From the NCBI GenBank assembly GCA_016711925.1, contig JADJSA010000008.1:1-64000 (forward strand): a DNA stretch of 64,000 bases, in the 5' to 3' direction. The notes under the pieces were generated by a model. It ran no database searches. It saw only the letters and a list, made by a program, of their open reading frames with translations, and was not told the DNA's origin. Source of the stretch: Candidatus Methylophosphatis haderslevensis. GTDB taxonomy: Bacteria; Pseudomonadota; Gammaproteobacteria; Burkholderiales; Rhodocyclaceae. Shown piece after piece: positions 1 to 7,787 of the stretch. Numbering within the stretch: the stretch's first letter is position 1; each line of letters starts with the position of its first letter. Position numbers and translations under genes: made by a program.

Positions 1-74
1 ATCAGCAACCTGTCGTTGCTAGGTTGAAAATTTTGCACTATCCTGTCGTGGTTTGCCCTAAATTGGCCATCACC

Positions 75-329
75 ATGTCTAAAAGTACCAGCGAGGGCGA
101 GATCCTCACCATCAAGCAGGTCGCCGACTACCTGAAGGTCACGGAGCGGACGATCTACAGGTTGGCAGCCGCCAAGCAGATCCCTGCCTTCAAGGTAGGT
201 GGGAGCTGGCGGTTCTCACGGGCAGACATCGATAGCTGGATCAAGCAGCAGTCGATGGAGGGGCTCGAAACCAGCCGTGAACAAGATGGCGACGCCACTG
301 GCCAACCGAACAATGGGGAGCGAAAGTAA
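75..329 (+). CDS. Excisionase/MerR-type helix-turn-helix protein, first gene of defence operon
   Basis: 84 residues from the ATG at 75. The frame stays open to a TTG at 24, but residues 10-60 hold the whole fold (ILTIKQVADYLKVTERTIYR, then a GGSWRFSRADIDSWI wing), so the upstream extension adds nothing recognisable. This is the excisionase/MerR-like DNA-binding fold (HTH_17 type), here without any other domain. Proteins of this kind act as small DNA-binding regulators or excision factors. The stop overlaps the ATG of the next gene (TAATG), so it is co-translated with the ATPase and could be the operon regulator. The sequence upstream of 24 is outside the window, so its promoter and operator cannot be seen. 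Confidence 0.8.
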   Translation: MSKSTSEGEILTIKQVADYLKVTERTIYRLAAAKQIPAFKVGGSWRFSRADIDSWIKQQSMEGLETSREQDGDATGQPNNGERK

Positions 330-3073
330 TGCTTGGACTGACTCTACGAGAAGAATTTCGGGGCAAACGCCTCAAAGGGACAGCCATTGAGCTCTCCAAC
401 GACACCAACACCGGCGCGACTCAGATCGCAGCCCAGGAGTTCTTGGAGATCACATATCCGACCCACGATCTGCTGAAAGGGATCGAGGCGGTCGGCCCGA
501 ACCAAGGGCGTCCGGTCGTGGTGATCGGCGAGCGGGGCCTCGGTAAGTCTCACTTGATGGCTGCGCTGTACCACGCAGTCAACGATGCGACCTCGACGGG
601 TGCGTGGCTGAACTCCTGGGCCACCACCTTGGGCGATCCGCAGATCAGCAAGATCGGGCTGCGCAGCGGAATGACGGTGATCGGCGAGAGCCTGCACCGG
701 CAGCGCTACAAGTTTCTTTGGGACTTGCTGTTCGAGCGCCACCCCCACGGCGCTTACATCAAGGGAAAGTGGGAAGGCATGGGCGCAGCCAAGACTGACA
801 TCCCATCCGATCAGCTGATCCTTGAGATGTTGCAGCACACGCCGACGATGCTGCTGCTGGACGAATTTCAGACGTGGTACGACGCCCTAACAAACACCAA
901 GCAATACCCCTGGAAGAACTGGGCGTTCAACTTCATCCAGATCCTGTCCGAGATCGCCAAGGAGCATCCGGAATTGCTGGTGCTCGTGATTTCGGTTCGC
1001 AATGGTGGCAGCGACGCCTATCAACAAGTGCATCGCGTCAATCCGGTCGCCATCGACTTCATGGCGGGCGGCAATCCCGAGCGGGTACAGCAGGATCGCC
1101 GCCGGATGCTGCTGCATCGTCTGTTCACCAACCGGCTGCAGATCACCAAGCCCCAGATCGCTTCGCTCATTGAATCTCACGTGACCGAGAGCTTGCGGTT
1201 GATGGAGGTGCCCACCGCTGAGCACGACCGCAAGCGCAAGGAGTTCCTGGTCTCCTGGCCGTTTGCCCCGCATCTTCTGCGCCTGCTTGAAGAACAGGTA
1301 CTCATTGCCACCGACGCGCAGGAAACGCGCGACATGATTCGCATCCTCGCCAACCTCTACAAGAGTCGTGGTGAAACGGCCCCGGTGCTAACGGCTGCGG
1401 ACTTCCGTCTTGATGACGATGCTTCGGGTATCGGCGCGCTGCTCGACTCCGTCTCCAACGAGCACCACCGCACGCTGCGCGCCAAGGCCCAGCAGAACAT
1501 CATTTCGGTCACCGAGGCGGTGTCCGACCACGCCAACCTTGCCCCGCACCTCCAGGAAATCGTGGGCGCTTTGTGGCTGCGATCCATTGCTGTCGGCAAC
1601 TTGGCTGGTGCCGAACCGGCAACGCTGCAGGTCGACATCACGCGCAACAAGGCCGTCGACGACAACGCGTTCCAGGTGGAGCTGGCGACCATCGTCGAGA
1701 ACAGTTTCAACATCCACCAAGACGGCCCTCGGCTCGTCTTCAAGGAGGAAGAGAACCCTCGCGCCAAGCTGATGGCTTGTGCTCGCAACGACAAGCTGTT
1801 CACCGACGGCTCCGACCAAGCCCAGCTTGCCAAGCAGGTTCGCTACGTGATCGGTGGCACCGACGAGGTCGCCAAGACCTTCCGTGTGATCGCGCTACCG
1901 AAGGCTTGGCAGACCGATCCTTGGGTCAGTCTGGATGAAGCCGAGCAACCGGAGCGCTGGGACGACCGCCTTCCTGTTCTGGTGCTGCCGGAGGAACCGG
2001 ACAACATCGACCAGCGCCTTGGCCGCTGGATCAAAGATCACCTGCAGAAGCGCCGCAACACCATCCGCTTCCTGCTGCCGCGATCCGGCTCCACCAATGC
2101 CTTCCAGGATCGCGACCTGCTGATCCTCGCGCGTGCCGAGATGAAGGCGCAGGAATGGAGCGGCCAGAACCCCGAGTACAAGAAGCTGCACACCGAATAC
2201 CAGGGTGCGCTGCGCGACATCCTGAAAAAGCGCTTCGACCGTTTTGCGGTGCTGCATCGCTGGAATTTCGCCGATCCGAACCAGTGCGTATTCAGCGTCG
2301 AGAGCCTGAAAAAGCAAGGGGCTCAGATTCCCGAGGGCATCGAGGAGGCGCTGATCAACGACCTGTTCGTGCCCGAGGACTTTGAAGACCTCGTGCTGGA
2401 AGCTGCGGCAGACAACTCGGCCGTTGGCAAGCTGCTGCGCGAGCTGCAAGAGCCTCGTCCTGCTGGCCAAGACTGCATCCCTTGGCTTGGCGAAACTGCA
2501 ATGAAGGAACGCATCCTGCGCCTGTGCGCGCGGGGCAAGATCGCCATCAATTTGCGCGGCCTTGAGTACTTGCAGACCCAGCCCGGCGAGGATGAAGATT
2601 CGGCTTGGAAGCGCTTGCGCCCCAAGCTGTCGTACACCGGCCGCCAGCTCGATGAAGTGTTCCTGATGGAACCCTCGGCGGTACCGACCACGGGTGGCAC
2701 AACGCCCCCCGCGCCTCAGCCGCCAACTGGCGGCGGCGAAGGCGGTGGCCTGTGGGGTGGCGGCACGACGCCACCGCCGCCCCCACCGGGCGGCGAAACG
2801 ACACCGGGAGGTGGCACGCCGCCCCCGGGTGGCGGAATCTTCGGCGGTGGCTCAAGCACTGGCGGCAAGACCCGCATTCCGCTGAGCAATCCTGCGACCT
2901 CCCCGTTGAATCTGATCGGCAAGCTTGAAGGTTGGGGCATTGGCCCGGCCACCCCAGTCGCCGAAGTCTCGATCAAGGTGTCAGCAGCGACCGGGGCGCA
3001 ACTCAAGGAACTGCTCAAGAAGCTACCTGACGGCATGACCTTCGAGCTCAGCCTTGAGAAAGAGGACAAGTGA
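329..3073 (+). CDS. DUF499 P-loop ATPase (BrxC/PglY-like)
   Basis: 914 residues. The Walker A motif GERGLGKS is at residues 67-74 and a Walker B MLLLDEF has its acidic pair at D178/E179. The N-terminal layout (AAQEFLEITYPTHDLLKGI before the P-loop) matches the DUF499/COG1483 family of predicted AAA+ ATPases found in BREX/Pgl-type defence loci as BrxC/PglY. The long middle region has no recognised domain. Residues about 787-847 form a Gly/Pro-rich low-complexity tether, followed by a compact C-terminal domain of about 60 residues. The stop overlaps the next start (ATGA). By analogy with BREX it would power or gate a DNA-modifying complex with the PglZ and methylase neighbours; that role is inferred. 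Confidence 0.8.
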   Translation: MLGLTLREEFRGKRLKGTAIELSNDTNTGATQIAAQEFLEITYPTHDLLKGIEAVGPNQGRPVVVIGERGLGKSHLMAALYHAVNDATSTGAWLNSWATTLGDPQISKIGLRSGMTVIGESLHRQRYKFLWDLLFERHPHGAYIKGKWEGMGAAKTDIPSDQLILEMLQHTPTMLLLDEFQTWYDALTNTKQYPWKNWAFNFIQILSEIAKEHPELLVLVISVRNGGSDAYQQVHRVNPVAIDFMAGGNPERVQQDRRRMLLHRLFTNRLQITKPQIASLIESHVTESLRLMEVPTAEHDRKRKEFLVSWPFAPHLLRLLEEQVLIATDAQETRDMIRILANLYKSRGETAPVLTAADFRLDDDASGIGALLDSVSNEHHRTLRAKAQQNIISVTEAVSDHANLAPHLQEIVGALWLRSIAVGNLAGAEPATLQVDITRNKAVDDNAFQVELATIVENSFNIHQDGPRLVFKEEENPRAKLMACARNDKLFTDGSDQAQLAKQVRYVIGGTDEVAKTFRVIALPKAWQTDPWVSLDEAEQPERWDDRLPVLVLPEEPDNIDQRLGRWIKDHLQKRRNTIRFLLPRSGSTNAFQDRDLLILARAEMKAQEWSGQNPEYKKLHTEYQGALRDILKKRFDRFAVLHRWNFADPNQCVFSVESLKKQGAQIPEGIEEALINDLFVPEDFEDLVLEAAADNSAVGKLLRELQEPRPAGQDCIPWLGETAMKERILRLCARGKIAINLRGLEYLQTQPGEDEDSAWKRLRPKLSYTGRQLDEVFLMEPSAVPTTGGTTPPAPQPPTGGGEGGGLWGGGTTPPPPPPGGETTPGGGTPPPGGGIFGGGSSTGGKTRIPLSNPATSPLNLIGKLEGWGIGPATPVAEVSIKVSAATGAQLKELLKKLPDGMTFELSLEKEDK

Positions 3074-4062
3074 TGGCACTCGACGTCGGGGTATTGAACA
3101 GCCTGACCAAAGGCTCTGCCGAGGACGCGTGGCGCGTCATCATCAACAACGCCGTCGAGATCGCGTCCAAGCCGCTGGCTGCAGGCAACGCGCCCAGCGA
3201 GGTCATCAAGCGCGACCGCGAAATCGGCACTCTTGACCACTTCCTGTCCTCCACTGGCTGGGACTTGTGGCAAACCTTCGGCGAAACCGTCGAGCGCACC
3301 TCGGATCGACTGGCTCGCTGGTGGACAGAGCCCTACAGCGCCAAGGCGGTGCTGGTGCTCGATGGCCTTTCATTGCGTGAACTGCCTTGGCTGCTGCAAG
3401 GTGCAAAGGAGCGCGGCTTCACGCTGCATGAGGTATCCGCCAATGCATCAGAACTGCCGGGTGAAACCAACCAATTCGCGCAGGCGTTGGGCTTCGGCAG
3501 CCGCAGCCAGCTGCAGAACAATGGCGGCGGTCTTGCCCACAAGCTGCAACCGACGCACACCGAGTGTGTCGATATGCCGTGGAAGGATTGCGAGAGCCTG
3601 ATCAACGGCTCGCCGAACTGGGTGTTCTGGCACCACTGGCCCGACAGCAAGGTTCACGACGGATCAGGCGCGGGCCAGGGCCTCGACACGTTGACCCGCG
3701 ACGCAGCCGATCAACTCAGCAGCGATGACTTCTGGGCTTTCGTCGAGCGCTTGGCGACCGGGAGGCGTCTGGTCATCACATCCGACCACGGCTACGCCGC
3801 CACAGGCTACTTCCCTGATGCGGATGGCGAGGTCGGCCAGTTCCTCAAGAAAACCTTCGCCAGCGGGCGCAGCGCCAAGGGCACCGGTGAGACCGGCCCC
3901 TTCGTGCCACCCGTGGCACTGCAGATCAACAGCCCGCACGGCGCTCACCTCCTGGCCGTCGGCCGCTGGAAGTGGAAGAGCCAAGGCGGCTACCCGACGT
4001 TGACGCACGGCGGCCTCTCATTGCTCGAGGTGCTGTCGCCCTTCGTCGAGCTCACGAAATAA
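3073..4062 (+). CDS. PglZ-like alkaline-phosphatase-fold protein, short form
   Basis: 329 residues from the ATG at 3073, which overlaps the ATPase stop; a GTG one codon upstream is the less likely start. Three metal-binding landmarks of the PglZ/alkaline phosphatase superfamily are visible: LVLDGLS with D97, ITSDHGY with D238/H239, and LTHGGLS with H312. PglZ is the signature protein of BREX and Pgl phage-resistance systems. BREX PglZ proteins are usually about 800 residues, so this is essentially the catalytic domain alone, without the extra N-terminal region. Position between the DUF499 ATPase and the DUF1156 methylase supports the assignment. Whether it is a phosphatase, nuclease or structural subunit cannot be told from sequence. 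Confidence 0.78.
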   Translation: MALDVGVLNSLTKGSAEDAWRVIINNAVEIASKPLAAGNAPSEVIKRDREIGTLDHFLSSTGWDLWQTFGETVERTSDRLARWWTEPYSAKAVLVLDGLSLRELPWLLQGAKERGFTLHEVSANASELPGETNQFAQALGFGSRSQLQNNGGGLAHKLQPTHTECVDMPWKDCESLINGSPNWVFWHHWPDSKVHDGSGAGQGLDTLTRDAADQLSSDDFWAFVERLATGRRLVITSDHGYAATGYFPDADGEVGQFLKKTFASGRSAKGTGETGPFVPPVALQINSPHGAHLLAVGRWKWKSQGGYPTLTHGGLSLLEVLSPFVELTK

Positions 4063-4074
4063 GGAACGCTCTGC

Positions 4075-7000
4075 ATGGCAACCAAAAAAGAACAGACGGC
4101 GCAAGAAGTCGCCAAGGCCGTCGGCGCAGGCAAGACGGTCGCAATGGAAACCGTCGACTTCAACGACCCGAACCGCCCCAAGACTTGCCTGGAGGTCGAC
4201 TTCCCGATCCTGCCGGTCAATCAGGTGGCGATCATCGAAGGCAACGCGGGCAAGCCGATCTACCAGATGTCGAAGTGGTGGGCGCGGCGTCGCTCCAGCG
4301 TGTTTCGTTCGATGCTGATCGCGGCGGCCACCAAGGCTCCCGAGGACAAATCGCACGCGGCCAAGCTGGTGTGGGACAACTACTACGCCAACCACCAGAA
4401 GAAAGGCGCGTTCAAGCACCTGAAGGTGGCCGACATCTTCATGGGCGGCGGCACCACGCTGGTGGAAGGCTCACGCCTCGGAATGCAGATGGTCGGCAAC
4501 GACCTGAATCCAGTCGCGTGGTTCGTGGTCAAGCAGGAGCTGGCCAACGTCGATCTGGAGCAGGTGAAGAAGCTGCTGGCCGACATCGAGGCCGAGGTCA
4601 AGCCGCAGATCATGCCGTACTACTACTGCGACGGCCCGGAAGGTGAGAAAGGGTCGTGGACGCACCTACCGACCAAGAAGGTGATGCCCGCCGATTTCGA
4701 CCCGCTGTCTATTCCGCGCGAGGAGCGCAAAGACTACCGCTACGAAGGTCCGGAGGTCATCTACACCTTCTGGGCCAAGCACGGCCCTTGTCAGGTGACG
4801 GGCTGCGGCCACCGTACACCGATCATGACCAGCCCGGTGATGGCGGTCAAAACCATCAGCGTCAAGCACTGGGAGCACCGCTGCAGTAAATGCGATGGTG
4901 AATTCCACATTGAGGAAGACGCAGCGCGCATGGCGTCGGATTCGCCACTGTATGTAGCACCTTCCGAGCATCCGTTCTCCGTGCTCGACCGCAAGAAGGG
5001 CGTGATCTGCCCGCATTGCGGCCATACAGCGATGATCAACCTTGGCAAGGGAAAGAACAAGAAGGTCGAATTGAGCCTGCTGGTGCATCCGCAATGGCTG
5101 GCCGGTTCGCCTAAACAGGATGCGAATAGCCTGCCCTACGGAGGTTCGGCGCAGGACGATGTGGCCGCGACCACACGGTGGGACCGTGAGCGCGCATCGA
5201 GGATTCGGCTCCTGGAGGTGCGTGGGGTACTGCCGGAAGAAGTCACGTGCCCAGAAACGAAGGTCACCTTTAAGCCTCAGGTCGGAACGGTTCCTAAGCG
5301 CTCAAACTATGCCTGCGCGGCCTGCGGCACGGTGCAGGATGTATTGACCACCATCAAGGCGACGGGCAAGACCGGGCCGATGGCGGCCTACGCGGTGCAG
5401 GGCTACGCGCCCAAGCGAGATGAGGCCGGAAAGCCCTACAACGGGCGTTTCTTTGCGGCCTTCGATTCGTCGCACGCCAAGCAACATGACGCAGCCTTCT
5501 CGGAATGGGAAGAACGCAAGGATGGCGATCTCAAGGACTACTGGCCGCGTTCAGCGGTGCCCTACGGCTTTATGACCGGAATGGCAAATGGCGACATCCG
5601 TGAGGGGCACGGCTTCACGCATTGGTGGACGATGTTCAACCCCCGCCAGTTGCTGGTGCACACGCAACTGTTAAAGGCAATTGTCAGCATCGGGAACTAC
5701 GACTGGCAGGTGCGCGAGTTCGTGCTGGGAGCTTTCCAACAATATTTGCGCAATCAAAGCCTGTTCACTTTATGGAATGTTCAAGGCGACAAGCTCGAAC
5801 CCCAGTTTGCGAACAACAACTATCACCCGAAATCAACAGTGGTGGAGAACTGCGTTTTCCCAGCGCTGGGCCGTGGCAACTGGGCATCCAGCTCCGAGGG
5901 CATCGTTGAAGGCCGCGATTGGGCGATTAAGCCGTGGGAAGCGGTGAGCATCGAAGCGTTGACACGCCGCGATCCAGTGTTGGCGGAGCAATTGAGCGGC
6001 AAGAGTGAAAAGGTTTTCCCCGGTGACCCAGTGCTGGATGTAGCCGTGCATCAGGGCTCGTCCACCGATCTGGCGCAGCTTGAAACCGGCAGCCTCGACT
6101 TGGTCATCACCGATCCGCCCTTCGGTGGCCTGCTGCACTACTCGGAGCTGGCTGACTTCTTCTACGTCTGGCTGCGGCTGGTGCTCAAGGATAAGTACCC
6201 AGCGATTTTCAGCTCGGAGTACACCCCAAAGTCGCTAGAGGCCGTGGCCAACCGCGCCCGAGAGCCGGAAGATCCGGATGGCTTCTACCAGCGACTGCTC
6301 ACCCAGTGCTGGCGCGAGGCGCATCGGCTCCTGAAACCGGGCGGCATCCTCGCGTTCACCTTCCACCACAGCGAGGACGAGCCGTGGGTCGCGGTGCTGG
6401 AGTCACTATTCGATGCGGGGTACTACCTCGAGGCGACGTACCCGATTCGCTCCGACGAGACCAAGGGCGAAGGCGAATTCGGCTCCAAGACCATCGAGTA
6501 CGACATCATCCACGTTTGCCGCAAGCGCACCGAGGAACCCAAGCCCGTCAGCTGGGGCCGGATGCGTCGTGAAGTCATGGCCGACGTGCGGCAATTGCAA
6601 GGAATGCTGGAGAACCACGCCAAGGAAGGCCTGCCTGCAGCGGACATTCAGGTCATCCGGCGCGGCAAGGCGCTGGAATACTTCTCGCGCCACTACGGCA
6701 AGGTCTTCGTGGACGAGGGGCGCGCAATCTCCGTCAAAGAAGCGTTGGTCGGTATCAACCAGCTCATCGACGAGGACGCGGACAAGGGCAAAGAACCGCC
6801 GCCGGTCAATGCCGAGCCGATGACCCGTCAATTTCTGCGCACTTTCGGGAATGCCACCGAAATGAAGCGTGACCAGCTGCAGAAATTCTTAAAGGGCTCG
6901 ATCACCACGCCCGACGAGTTTGAACAGCGAGGCTGGTGCTCGGAGAAGAGCAAGGTCTTTACGCGAGTCAATCCTTTGGACTTCGCGCGTGACTGGTCTG

Positions 7001-7281
7001 GCAAGCACAAGCGCCGACTGACGTCGGACTTGGATCAGGCGCTGGTGCTGATCGGGGCGTGCTTCGATGGCAGCGGTATCAACGCCTCCGACACGCTGAA
7101 GAACGAAAACTTCAAGCCCCACGTTGCGCTCAAGCCTTTGCTGGAATGGCTGCACAAGTACGGCCCCGATCAGGTTAGTCGCAATGCGGCCTCGCGTGCG
7201 GTCTCGATCTACAACGGCTGGGCGGCGACTCAGGCGGTCAAGCCGACGCAGGGCACGCTGTTTGAGGAGTACGAGCTGTGA
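4075..7281 (+). CDS. DUF1156 adenine-specific DNA methylase with Zn-ribbons (PglXI-like)
   Basis: 1068 residues. The N-terminus carries the DUF1156 signature (LEVDFPI ... MSKWWARRRSSVFRSML). Methyltransferase motifs are in permuted order: an AdoMet-binding-like DIFMGGGTT at residues 120-128 and the catalytic DPPF at 680-683. Between them lie several Cys pairs that look like zinc ribbons (C239/C244 with C270/C273, a CPHC near 312, a CAAC near 413), matching COG1743 (adenine-specific methylases with a Zn-ribbon). This family is PglXI of type 3 BREX. It presumably methylates host DNA as the self mark; the target site is unknown. A purine-rich AAGGAACG lies before the ATG. No separate restriction endonuclease gene follows. 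Confidence 0.85.
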   Translation: MATKKEQTAQEVAKAVGAGKTVAMETVDFNDPNRPKTCLEVDFPILPVNQVAIIEGNAGKPIYQMSKWWARRRSSVFRSMLIAAATKAPEDKSHAAKLVWDNYYANHQKKGAFKHLKVADIFMGGGTTLVEGSRLGMQMVGNDLNPVAWFVVKQELANVDLEQVKKLLADIEAEVKPQIMPYYYCDGPEGEKGSWTHLPTKKVMPADFDPLSIPREERKDYRYEGPEVIYTFWAKHGPCQVTGCGHRTPIMTSPVMAVKTISVKHWEHRCSKCDGEFHIEEDAARMASDSPLYVAPSEHPFSVLDRKKGVICPHCGHTAMINLGKGKNKKVELSLLVHPQWLAGSPKQDANSLPYGGSAQDDVAATTRWDRERASRIRLLEVRGVLPEEVTCPETKVTFKPQVGTVPKRSNYACAACGTVQDVLTTIKATGKTGPMAAYAVQGYAPKRDEAGKPYNGRFFAAFDSSHAKQHDAAFSEWEERKDGDLKDYWPRSAVPYGFMTGMANGDIREGHGFTHWWTMFNPRQLLVHTQLLKAIVSIGNYDWQVREFVLGAFQQYLRNQSLFTLWNVQGDKLEPQFANNNYHPKSTVVENCVFPALGRGNWASSSEGIVEGRDWAIKPWEAVSIEALTRRDPVLAEQLSGKSEKVFPGDPVLDVAVHQGSSTDLAQLETGSLDLVITDPPFGGLLHYSELADFFYVWLRLVLKDKYPAIFSSEYTPKSLEAVANRAREPEDPDGFYQRLLTQCWREAHRLLKPGGILAFTFHHSEDEPWVAVLESLFDAGYYLEATYPIRSDETKGEGEFGSKTIEYDIIHVCRKRTEEPKPVSWGRMRREVMADVRQLQGMLENHAKEGLPAADIQVIRRGKALEYFSRHYGKVFVDEGRAISVKEALVGINQLIDEDADKGKEPPPVNAEPMTRQFLRTFGNATEMKRDQLQKFLKGSITTPDEFEQRGWCSEKSKVFTRVNPLDFARDWSGKHKRRLTSDLDQALVLIGACFDGSGINASDTLKNENFKPHVALKPLLEWLHKYGPDQVSRNAASRAVSIYNGWAATQAVKPTQGTLFEEYEL

Positions 7282-7778
7282 AGCAACTGCTCGATACAGT
7301 GTGGCAGCGTCGCGGCACCAGCTGGGTTTGGGACGAAGAGGCCCGCAATCAGGTATGCGCGGCCAGCGAGGTCTGGAGCCTGCGCCAGTTCTTGCAGGCG
7401 GCGGGCCATTGGCCCGACGACCTGCCGAGCAATCGCAACAACACACTCGTCGTTGCCGGGCTGGAAGGCGGCCTGGATCTGCTGACGCCCGAGGACGCCG
7501 AGACGTGGCTCGGCGATGGGGTCAAGGATGCGATCCTGTCGTTTCAGTCCTACTACGAGGGTGAAGCGTCCTTGATCTTTTGGCTGCCATCAGGTCTCGG
7601 ACGGATCAAGTTTCATCCCGCCACCGACTCGGTTGAGTGGCGCTGCGCTGCACCGCATAGCGACCGCCTGCTCGCGTTCGGCCGCATTCTGTGGGGCGAG
7701 GCCAACGAATATCCGCAGGAGATCCTGCTCCGCGAAGGCAGCAAGCCTGCTGGCCTGTTCCATTTGCGGATCACCTGA
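7278..7778 (+). CDS. Small protein of unknown function between methylase and helicase
   Basis: 166 residues with a GTG start that overlaps the methylase stop (GTGA), so translation is coupled. No recognisable domain or catalytic motif. It is rich in Trp and acidic residues, with no signal peptide or membrane segment; the segment around residues 85-120 (SFQSYYEGEASLIFWLPSG) looks like a mixed beta core. Only 9 bp separate it from the helicase gene. Its fixed place inside the operon argues for a dedicated subunit or adaptor of the defence complex. I do not recognise the family. Confidence 0.6.
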   Translation: MKQLLDTVWQRRGTSWVWDEEARNQVCAASEVWSLRQFLQAAGHWPDDLPSNRNNTLVVAGLEGGLDLLTPEDAETWLGDGVKDAILSFQSYYEGEASLIFWLPSGLGRIKFHPATDSVEWRCAAPHSDRLLAFGRILWGEANEYPQEILLREGSKPAGLFHLRIT

Positions 7779-7787
7779 GGTCGGCGC

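Noticed and set aside
24..74. Upstream TTG start for the first HTH gene
   Set aside because: No ribosome site, and the extra 17 residues do not belong to the HTH fold; the ATG at 75 is preferred.
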